NCBI GenBank assembly: GCA_948469295.1
Contig: CAOKLK010000006.1
Location: 1-11,683 of the forward strand
Source: an uncultured Mycoplasmatota bacterium
GTDB lineage: Bacteria; Bacillota_I; Bacilli_A; RF39; UBA660
Direction of reading: 5' to 3'
Length of the DNA: 11,683 nt
Shown here piece after piece: positions 1 through 5,651 of this stretch (its first letter is position 1; every line of letters starts with the position of its first letter). The translations under genes were made by a program, and so were the position numbers. The notes under the pieces are model-generated. The model was not told the DNA's origin, made no database searches, and saw only the letters and a program-made list of their open reading frames with translations.

Positions 1-1
1 A

Positions 2-1648
2 AATTCTAGCAAAACTCCAAAGACTTTGATAAATGGAGTAGAAATACCAAGTACTTATGCACGTTTTTATTATAGAGCACAAAAGATGAAAAATGATTGT
101 ATGGGGTATTCGATTGATCAAGAATTTGTAGAGAGTCTAAGTTCTGCTTTCCAAAAATACTACTATCAAGATTTAATTATCAAAATTTCTAAATCTCCTT
201 TGCTCCCTAAAATTGGATATGAATTAATGGGTGAAAAACTTAATATTCCAACTGCTTATGTTTCTTTGGTAAAAGAATGTGAAGAACGTATTGTAGATTT
301 GAATATAAAACGTGCTTTTGCTATTGATAGTTTACGAGTAAGTTCTAAGAAAAAAATTTCACTTTATGAAAAAGAAATTAAAAAAATTAAGGAATCAAAA
401 TTGGAACCAAAAATTTCTGTTACATTAAATGGAAAAAGTTATCAAATACCAGAGGTTTATCAAAAATCTTTTGTTCATTGTTTTGAAGCAATGAAAGGTC
501 TTTCCAAAGGATCTGTATTCAACTTATTTAAAAAGTTTAAAATTAAGAAAATTAGAAAACCAAGATTTTTGGATAATCTTAAAAGTTTTTGGAAAAATTC
601 TTCTAGAAAAGTACAAATTGCTATGGGTATGACTGCTTTTGCTGTTAGTGCTTTGTCTTCTGGAATTTTCCTAAAATTTAAATCCGAAATGCCAAATAAG
701 AATATTGTGGAAGACTGGAATGAAAATAATAATGTAATGGATTTTTCTATTGCTAATAAAGGTGTAATCTTGGAAGATAATATATCTCAATCATTTGGAG
801 CTCAAAAAGTAGTTGATGCTTTGAATGAACAGAACAATCAAAATCTAACAGCATTTGTGTTTAATGATGCTCTTGATAAAGTAGTGCCAGAGCAACCTTC
901 TATTCAAAAAGAGGAAAGTAAAGATGTAGAACCAGTTATTGTGGCAGATCAATGGATTGTTCCAGAACAAGCACCAATTCAAAAAGAAGATAATAAAGAT
1001 GTAGAACCAGTTATTGTGGCAGATCAATGGGTTGTTCCAGAACAAGCACCAGTTCAAAAAGAGGAAAGTAAAGATGTAGAACCAGTTATTGTGGCAGATC
1101 AATGGATTGTTCCAGAACAAGCACCAGTTCAAAAAGAAGATACTAAAGATGTGGAACCAGTTATTGTAGCAGATCAATGGGTTGTTCCAGAACAAGCACC
1201 AGTTCAAAAAGAACAGAATCCATTTCTTGATGAATGGAGTAATACTGCTCAACAAACCATGGCTAGTGAATTAGGTGGAACTTTTATGTTAAATTCTAAA
1301 GAAATATATGAAAATCCATATAGTATGGATTCTAGAGTGATTAGTGCTAATTATGAAAATTCTGTATTTACTACAGTTGGTGTTTCTATTAAGATGCCAG
1401 ATGGATCTTTAAAAATAGTATCTTATGTTGATGAAAACGCGAAAGAAAAAATTAATGAATATTTATCTAATGGTGGTTATGTAGAACGTGTTAGTGCAGT
1501 TGCTGCGGAAGCAGAAGAAAGTTTTTTAACAACTCATTTTGTAACTGGGTGTTTTGATGTTAATCAAGTGAAATTTGGAAGTTATGTAACAGATTTATCA
1601 GAAAAAATTACTGATTATTTAGAACAAGGAAAGGGGGTTAGTAGATAG
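2..1648 (+). CDS. Repeat-rich single-pass membrane protein, 5' end missing
   Basis: I do not recognise the family. The frame is open to the left edge, so the TTG at 26 is probably an internal Leu codon and the true start lies outside the window. Counting that codon as residue 1, residues 1-160 hold a repeat of period 67 marked by IPxxY at 7, 74 and 141. Residues 165-197 are very basic, and a hydrophobic segment spans about 197-217. The positive charge before it suggests the N-terminal part is cytoplasmic and the rest exported. Residues 287-396 are four and a half copies of an acidic, Pro/Glu-rich 25-residue repeat, a likely extended stalk. Residues 397-540 look like a folded C-terminal domain with no motif I can name. 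No LPxTG anchor or lipobox is visible. The DUF1292 gene follows after one base, so the two are probably co-transcribed. A surface or envelope role is inference only. Confidence 0.85.
   Translation, partial: NSSKTPKTLINGVEIPSTYARFYYRAQKMKNDCMGYSIDQEFVESLSSAFQKYYYQDLIIKISKSPLLPKIGYELMGEKLNIPTAYVSLVKECEERIVDLNIKRAFAIDSLRVSSKKKISLYEKEIKKIKESKLEPKISVTLNGKSYQIPEVYQKSFVHCFEAMKGLSKGSVFNLFKKFKIKKIRKPRFLDNLKSFWKNSSRKVQIAMGMTAFAVSALSSGIFLKFKSEMPNKNIVEDWNENNNVMDFSIANKGVILEDNISQSFGAQKVVDALNEQNNQNLTAFVFNDALDKVVPEQPSIQKEESKDVEPVIVADQWIVPEQAPIQKEDNKDVEPVIVADQWVVPEQAPVQKEESKDVEPVIVADQWIVPEQAPVQKEDTKDVEPVIVADQWVVPEQAPVQKEQNPFLDEWSNTAQQTMASELGGTFMLNSKEIYENPYSMDSRVISANYENSVFTTVGVSIKMPDGSLKIVSYVDENAKEKINEYLSNGGYVERVSAVAAEAEESFLTTHFVTGCFDVNQVKFGSYVTDLSEKITDYLEQGKGVSR
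44..505 (+). repeat. Degenerate 67-residue protein repeat (IPxxY units)
   Basis: In the first protein, IPxxY occurs at residues 7, 74 and 141 (nt 44, 245 and 446), exactly 67 residues apart. Comparing residues 53-69 with 120-136 gives matches at K53/K120, I54/I121, S57/S124, L59/L126, P61/P128, K62/K129, I63/I130, L67/L134 and G69/G136. This supports true tandem domain duplication. A shorter version of the same junction (PKTLING) lies just upstream of nt 44, so more copies may exist outside the window. The third unit is cut short before the basic region. Confidence 0.7.
884..1213 (+). repeat. 75-nt in-frame tandem repeat, 4.4 copies
   Basis: Copies start at 884, 959, 1034 and 1109, with a 30-nt partial copy at 1184-1213. 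Each encodes 25 residues of the form VPEQAPxQKE, then a variable stretch, then DVEPVIVADQW with I or V at the end. Copies 1 and 3 share EES and final I, and copies 2 and 4 share ED with final V, so the longer unit is 150 nt. Positions 905-976 and 1055-1126 are identical over 72 nt. The period is a multiple of three, so copy-number change keeps the frame. Confidence 0.97.
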
Positions 1649-1649
1649 T

Positions 1650-1907
1650 ATGGAATTATATGATATTTTGACTTTAGATGATGATAAAGATTATGCTTTA
1701 TTAAGTATGAAAGAATATGATGGAAATACTTATTGTCTTTTAGTGGAGGTTGATGAAGAAGAAAATCCTCTTGAAAATGTATTAATTTTGAAAAAAGTAT
1801 CTTTAGGGAATAATGAGTTTGAATTTGAACAACCAGATCCAGATGCATTATCCGTTATCACGGATGTATTTAAAGATCAATTATTAAATGAATCAATTGA
1901 GGATTAA
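1650..1907 (+). CDS. DUF1292 family small acidic protein (YrzB-like)
   Basis: This is an 85-residue, strongly acidic, soluble protein with no signal or membrane segment. The pattern of an acidic start, YALLSM, then CLLVEVDEEENP and VLILKK, then an acidic tail, resembles the DUF1292/YrzB family of low-GC Gram-positives. Its biochemical role is unknown, and in many Firmicutes a member sits with ireB and ruvX. Here it instead starts one base after the stop of a repeat-rich membrane protein. The ribosome binding site AAGGGGG (1630-1636) lies inside the end of the upstream gene, which indicates co-transcription and perhaps translational coupling. A terminator follows. The family call rests on overall pattern, not on a catalytic motif. 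Confidence 0.75.
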   Translation: MELYDILTLDDDKDYALLSMKEYDGNTYCLLVEVDEEENPLENVLILKKVSLGNNEFEFEQPDPDALSVITDVFKDQLLNESIED

Positions 1908-1918
1908 GTAAAATTAGA

Positions 1919-1961
1919 CGTAAAAAATAAACTGAACCTTATAAGTTGAACAGTTTCTACG
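1919..1961 (+). other. Imperfect inverted repeat before terminator
   Basis: AAACTG (1929-1934) pairs with CAGTTT (1951-1956) around a self-complementary CTTATAAG core, and CGTA (1919-1922) can pair with TACG (1958-1961). A run of T follows at 1965-1969. It could be a first weak terminator or a structured 3' end. The helix is short and interrupted, so support is weak. Confidence 0.3.
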
Positions 1962-1975
1962 GCGTTTTTAATTAG

Positions 1976-2026
1976 AGGATTGTAATCTGTAATTTACAGG
2001 GAACAATCCTTTTAATTTTTCTTTTC
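1976..2026 (+). terminator. Intrinsic terminator after DUF1292 gene
   Basis: AGGATTGT (1976-1983) pairs with ACAATCCT (2003-2010). An inner helix CTGTA/TACAG (1987-1991/1995-1999) sits across a symmetric 3x3 internal loop. A T-rich run follows at 2010-2026. It separates the first operon from the HEAT/glycosyltransferase operon. Confidence 0.85.
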
Positions 2027-2050
2027 CTTGATCTTTTTGTATGATACAAT
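2022..2050 (+). promoter_or_regulatory. Putative extended -10 promoter for HEAT/GT operon
   Basis: TGATACAAT at 2042-2050 is an extended -10 element (TGnTATAAT with one mismatch). The -35 at 17-bp spacing is poor (TTTTCC, 2022-2027), which is common when an extended -10 is present. It lies 45 bp before the start codon at 2095 and just past the upstream terminator. Confidence 0.55.
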
Positions 2051-2094
2051 GTTATTAATAAAAAGGGTTCATATTTGAAAGGTAGTATTTAAAC

Positions 2095-3225
2095 ATGAAT
2101 TATTTTTACGTTATTATTTTTATTTATCTTAGTATTATCATATTGTTTGTTTTATTTCATATAGGAATTAGTATATATGGAAAAATATCAAAGTTTTTTT
2201 CTTTAAAGAAGAAGAAAAAGTATAAGCGTTTGATTTCCAATAGTCTTTTTGATTTGAAAGAAGTAAAATATGTTAGTGAAGAAGATATTAATTTTTTGAA
2301 GAAAAAACTAAAAAGAATACATAATCTTTATATTTTTGAAGATGTTTTGTCTGATTTTTTTTCTAAAAATCCAACTTTAGTTTTAGAATACTGTAAAAAT
2401 GTATCGGGAGTGTTTCATTATTTATCAGGAATTTATCGTGAAAAGTCTTCTCTTCAAAAAGCATATTTTACTCATGTTTTATCTCTTTTTCCAGATATTA
2501 TTCAAGATGATGATAATTCGATTCATTATGCGATGATGCATTTTGTATTTGATTCTTCCATTCATTGTCGGGAAAATGCGATGTTATTTTTTTATCATAA
2601 AGGATCTTATAAACAAGTTGTGAATTCTTTGAAAAAAATTAATCATCGTGATTTGTATTATAGTCCTAAATTGATGAGTGATGATTTGTTGGAATTTCGT
2701 GGAGATAAATTAAAATTAACGTCACTTTTATTAGCAGATTATGATGATTTTTCTTATCCATTTCAAATTGCAATTATAAATTTTATTCGTCTTTCTGATG
2801 GTGATCGTCGAAAAGAAATTTTTCATAAATTGTTGAGTCATAAATATCATAAGGAAGTTGAACTGGCGATGATTCGATATTTTGCTACGCATTATTTTGT
2901 TGATATTATTGAATTGTTTTTAAAAATTTTAAATGATCATGATACTTATAATTTTGAATATCGTTTGGTTACTGCTTTTTCTTTGGGAAATTATGATAGT
3001 CCTGTTGTTCATCAAGCTTTGATTAAATGTTTAACAGATGAAAATTTTTATGTACGGAAAAATGCTGCGGTTTCTCTCTCTCAAATGTCTTTAACCAATG
3101 AAGAAGTGAAACAAATTATGGGATTAAAAGATTCTTATGCCAAAGAAATGTTTACTTATATTTGGCCTTCTTTGGAAGAGGAGTCAACAGGTGTGAAAAA
3201 GAAGGGAGTAGAGGTACCATGTTAA
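2095..3225 (+). CDS. Membrane-anchored HEAT-repeat protein
   Basis: The protein has 376 residues. Residues 3-28 are one hydrophobic membrane segment, followed by a Lys-rich stretch (about 33-45). The long C-terminal part is therefore likely cytoplasmic. That part is mostly alpha-helical. The clearest HEAT-type repeat is at about 290-332, with the HQALIKCLTD and VRKNAAVSLSQM signatures; earlier helices (about 205-280) are probably more diverged repeats. HEAT repeats are protein-binding scaffolds, and no catalytic motif is seen. The ATG at 2095 has GAAAGG upstream (2077-2082). The gene overlaps the next, a glycosyltransferase-like membrane protein, by 7 bases, so the two are translated from one message. 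A natural inference is that this protein is a membrane-tethered partner or regulator of that enzyme-like protein. Confidence 0.8.
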   Translation: MNYFYVIIFIYLSIIILFVLFHIGISIYGKISKFFSLKKKKKYKRLISNSLFDLKEVKYVSEEDINFLKKKLKRIHNLYIFEDVLSDFFSKNPTLVLEYCKNVSGVFHYLSGIYREKSSLQKAYFTHVLSLFPDIIQDDDNSIHYAMMHFVFDSSIHCRENAMLFFYHKGSYKQVVNSLKKINHRDLYYSPKLMSDDLLEFRGDKLKLTSLLLADYDDFSYPFQIAIINFIRLSDGDRRKEIFHKLLSHKYHKEVELAMIRYFATHYFVDIIELFLKILNDHDTYNFEYRLVTAFSLGNYDSPVVHQALIKCLTDENFYVRKNAAVSLSQMSLTNEEVKQIMGLKDSYAKEMFTYIWPSLEEESTGVKKKGVEVPC

Positions 3226-4526
3226 ATCAAGTCTTTTTAGTTCTTAGCTATATTTTTCTTGGATGTTTGATTTTTTCTTCTTTTCTTTTTTTAATATTTA
3301 CTATTTTGGGAACAGTAAAGTTAAGTAAGTATGAAAAAAAAATAACTTTTTCCAATATTTTAAAACATGAGTATTATGTGCCTTTGTCGATTATTATCGC
3401 TGCACATAATGATGAGAATTCAATTTTAACTTGTATTGAATCTCTTTTGTCTTTAAATTATAAATTGTTTGAAATTATTGTAGTTGATGATGGAAGTAAT
3501 GATGAAACTGTTTCAATGATTTTAAATAGTTTTGAAATGAAATTGGTAAAGCGTCCTATTCAAAAAAATATTCAAACTGGAAGTGTTAAAGAAATTTATG
3601 AAACGACCGTTCAAAATATTAAAATTACACTTTTGTTAAAAAATCATGGGGGATACGCTGATGCATACAATGTTGGAATTAATGCTTCTAATTATCCTTA
3701 TGTTGCTTTTATTAAAGCAAATTATTTGTTACTTGTAGATACATTAGAGCATTTGGTACGACCAGTGTTAGAAAGTGATGATGTAATTATTTGTAATGGT
3801 CTTTCTAGTTGTGGAATGGTTATGGATGATGTCTATACTTTTCCAGAGCATAATTTTTCTAAAGCTTTGGCTTTTTCTTATAATCAGGAATCTATTTTAA
3901 AAGGAAATTATGGAGATATTTCTTCGATTCCGACTTTGTCTTTGTTTCGAAAAGATATGGTAGTATCAGTTCTTGGATTTGATAAAGGTTCTATTGGAGA
4001 AAATTTTGAATTAGAGAGAAAAATTAAATCTTATTGTTATTTAAATGCAGGAAATTATATTTTTCAATTTGTTCCTGATGCATTATGTTTTATTAATTAT
4101 TCTGATCGTATGATTTCTTTATTTCAAGATCGTCAAAGAATTTATCGTGGGTTATTTCGAAGTAAACGAAAATATAAGAAAGTTTTTTTAAATCCAAAAT
4201 CAAAATTGAAATCTTTTTTTAGTAGAATTTCCTTTGCATTTTTAGATCGTTTCTATCCATATATCTTTTGCGTTGGAGTAATTGCTCTTATATTTTCTTT
4301 TGTTAATCATATCATATCATTTCTTCCTTTTTGTATTTTTCTTTTTACTTATATCCTTCTTCAAGGAGTATTGTCATATGGATTATTTTTATCTCAATTA
4401 AGATTATTTCATTATCATGTGACTTTTCCAGAATATTTAAAAGGAATTTTTGGAGTTTTTTTACAAGTAACAATTTATCGCTTTTTTGATTCTTGTTCAA
4501 AGTTTTTGGCTTTTTTTGGTTTCTAA
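3219..4526 (+). CDS. Family 2 glycosyltransferase-like membrane protein with altered catalytic motifs
   Basis: The protein has 435 residues from the ATG at 3219, which follows AAGGGAG (3202-3208). An in-frame ATG at 3162 lies inside the upstream gene without a comparable site. Residues 4-30 form a membrane segment. Residues 54-310 match the processive GT2 (cellulose/hyaluronan synthase-like) domain: SIIIAAHND (57-65), VDDGSND (89-95) and KNHGGYADAYNVGIN (141-155). Hydrophobic segments follow at about 345-365, 368-391 and 405-420. Where GT2 proteins have the metal-binding DxD, this one has KAN (166-168). The catalytic ED is EN (261-262), and the QxxRW region reads DRQRI (304-308). The sugar-nucleotide-binding DD is intact. 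It may be a non-catalytic relative or an enzyme with unusual chemistry; family membership is firm, activity is not. It is co-transcribed with the HEAT protein gene. Confidence 0.85.
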   Translation: MLNQVFLVLSYIFLGCLIFSSFLFLIFTILGTVKLSKYEKKITFSNILKHEYYVPLSIIIAAHNDENSILTCIESLLSLNYKLFEIIVVDDGSNDETVSMILNSFEMKLVKRPIQKNIQTGSVKEIYETTVQNIKITLLLKNHGGYADAYNVGINASNYPYVAFIKANYLLLVDTLEHLVRPVLESDDVIICNGLSSCGMVMDDVYTFPEHNFSKALAFSYNQESILKGNYGDISSIPTLSLFRKDMVVSVLGFDKGSIGENFELERKIKSYCYLNAGNYIFQFVPDALCFINYSDRMISLFQDRQRIYRGLFRSKRKYKKVFLNPKSKLKSFFSRISFAFLDRFYPYIFCVGVIALIFSFVNHIISFLPFCIFLFTYILLQGVLSYGLFLSQLRLFHYHVTFPEYLKGIFGVFLQVTIYRFFDSCSKFLAFFGF

Positions 4527-4540
4527 AATTTTAATCAATA

Positions 4541-4565
4541 AAAAAACGCAAAAGCGTTTTTTTTT
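4541..4565. terminator. Bidirectional intrinsic terminator between convergent genes
   Basis: A perfect 9-bp stem AAAAAACGC/GCGTTTTTT has an AAAA loop (4550-4553) and ends in a T run to 4565. The A run gives a T run on the other strand. It therefore serves both the glycosyltransferase-like gene (stop at 4526) and the minus-strand gene whose stop codon is at 4570-4572. Confidence 0.92.
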
Positions 4566-4569
4566 GTTA

Positions 4570-5172
4570 TTATCTTTTTAGATGATTTGAAGGAATACGT
4601 AAACCAATTAAGCTTGTTCTCATCTTTTGTAAATAATCTTTTTTCTGTTGAATTTCTTCTAATGTTGCATTTTTTGAAGGATTTAATGAAATCTTTAGTG
4701 ATTCATTGGTATTTGCTGTTGGAGTCATTGTTTTCATATCTTCTGTTAATTCTTGAAGTGATAACATTATATCTTGAAGATTTCTATTAGATGTTAAACG
4801 ACTCTTTTTTCCATATTTTTTTTGAAATGGATAAATTTCAAAATTTTCTTCTGTACTTTCAAAGTCAATTCCAGTTGATCTATTAGAAATTGTTCCTAAA
4901 CTATGATTGTTTGAAGAATGTTGATATTTAAATTCTAATGGTTTCTTTTTATTTTTACTTTTGGCTTCAATCATTATTTGATGCTCTTTTGCGTTAGTAT
5001 GAGCAGAAAAGGTTACATCCATTCCATTTGATGTTTGAAAAGATGCAGTGCTTCCTTTTTGATTGTACATATTAATTTTAAATCTATCGTTCATATTAAC
5101 TGATATGTATGATTCGACAGTTTGTTTCATTTCCTCTAATTTTTCTTTAAATTCGAATGTTTGTTCATTCAT
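4570..5172 (-). CDS. Uncharacterised 200-residue soluble protein
   Basis: I do not recognise this protein. It has no signal peptide or membrane segment and is polar and Lys/Ser/Asn-rich, so it is probably cytoplasmic. The N-terminal 20 residues (FKEKLEEMKQTVESY) look helical or coiled-coil. Residues 30-120 alternate polar and hydrophobic residues in a way that suggests beta strands (for example STASFQTSNGMDVTFSAH). The last 70 residues return to helix, with LQDIMLSLQELTEDMKTM and a Lys-rich end. The gene is a single unit with its own consensus promoter and terminator. A short GGGA serves as ribosome binding site. It runs divergently from a small predicted secreted protein gene. An envelope or phage-like role cannot be argued from the sequence. 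Confidence 0.75.
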   Translation of the reverse strand: MNEQTFEFKEKLEEMKQTVESYISVNMNDRFKINMYNQKGSTASFQTSNGMDVTFSAHTNAKEHQIMIEAKSKNKKKPLEFKYQHSSNNHSLGTISNRSTGIDFESTEENFEIYPFQKKYGKKSRLTSNRNLQDIMLSLQELTEDMKTMTPTANTNESLKISLNPSKNATLEEIQQKKDYLQKMRTSLIGLRIPSNHLKR

Positions 5173-5202
5173 TTTTTATTTCCCACTTTTTTATAGTTTT
5201 GT

Positions 5203-5231
5203 ATTATATATTATTTTTTTTAAAATGTCAA
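5203..5231 (-). promoter_or_regulatory. Consensus sigma-A promoter for the 200-residue protein gene
   Basis: Read on the minus strand, TTGACA (5231-5226) and TATAAT (5208-5203) are separated by exactly 17 bp. Both hexamers match the consensus perfectly. The predicted start of transcription is about 24 bases before the ATG at 5172. It is the strongest promoter in the window by sequence. Confidence 0.88.
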
Positions 5232-5258
5232 ATTTTTTGCTTTTTTTTAGTTGGAAAT

Positions 5259-5276
5259 ATTTGTCATGATTTGTCA
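5259..5276. repeat. Direct repeat ATTTGTCA, 10-bp period, in a divergent intergenic region
   Basis: ATTTGTCA occurs at 5259-5266 and again at 5269-5276, one helical turn apart. The second copy could also supply a -35 (TTGTCA) for the gene at 5313, but the best -10 at 18-bp spacing (AACAAT, 5295-5300) lies too close to the ribosome binding site AGGTGA (5301-5306). These may be regulator half-sites or chance in AT-rich DNA. Confidence 0.35.
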
Positions 5277-5312
5277 AAAATAAATGGGAATATTAACAAT
5301 AGGTGAAGCGTT

Positions 5313-5651
5313 ATGAAGAAGTTTTTTAATTTTTGTATTGTTTGTTTTCTATTTCTTTCTTTTGTAAGCCCTGAAAAAGTTTTAAGTGAAGAAGTAGAAG
5401 ATCATACTTATTATGTAACAGAAAATATTAAACATATTGGAGAATATTTAAAACGGCAAGATTATTTTTCAAATGTTTCGAAATTATGTCATGAAGAAGA
5501 ATGTTTTGCAATTGATATCAATGATTTGAATCGTTCGATTCAAGTTATGGAGCAAAAGATTTTAAATCAGATTCGAACAAAGTATGGAGAAGATGTTTAT
5601 ACTGAAGCCTTGTTAAAAGGAATTTCGATTACAAAAATTTTAACTCACTAA
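5313..5651 (+). CDS. Small predicted secreted protein of unknown function
   Basis: The product has 112 residues and I do not recognise the family. The start is a typical export signal: MKK, then a hydrophobic core (FFNFCIVCFLFLSFV), then a likely cleavage near VLS/EE around residues 23-27. No lipobox follows the core, so a free secreted or wall-associated protein is more likely than a lipoprotein. The mature part is short, charged and probably helical. Two cysteines in CHEEEC could form a disulfide or bind metal. AGGTGA (5301-5306) precedes the ATG at 5313. The 3' end overlaps the facing radical SAM gene by 12 bases. Confidence 0.7.
   Translation: MKKFFNFCIVCFLFLSFVSPEKVLSEEVEDHTYYVTENIKHIGEYLKRQDYFSNVSKLCHEEECFAIDINDLNRSIQVMEQKILNQIRTKYGEDVYTEALLKGISITKILTH

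Noticed and set aside
884..1213. Possible CRISPR-like array
   Set aside because: Copies are contiguous with no unique spacers, lie within a coding frame and encode the same peptide.
845..1255. 136-codon open frame on the minus strand with repeated NWCLFWNNPLICHNNW-like units
   Set aside because: It is the mirror of the 75-nt repeats. The period is a multiple of three, so one stop-free antisense frame repeats. Its product is low complexity, and it lacks its own promoter.
1908..2094. Riboswitch or small RNA upstream of the HEAT gene
   Set aside because: The structure present is explained by a terminator; the leader after the predicted promoter is too short for a riboswitch.
3162..3218. Upstream ATG start for the glycosyltransferase-like protein
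   Set aside because: It lies within the HEAT gene without a good ribosome binding site. The ATG at 3219 has AAGGGAG and yields the expected N-terminal membrane segment.
5063..5269. 68-codon plus-strand frame rich in Phe/Leu
   Set aside because: It overlaps the unknown minus-strand gene and its consensus promoter, has no ribosome binding site, and has the hydrophobic bias typical of antisense AT-rich DNA.
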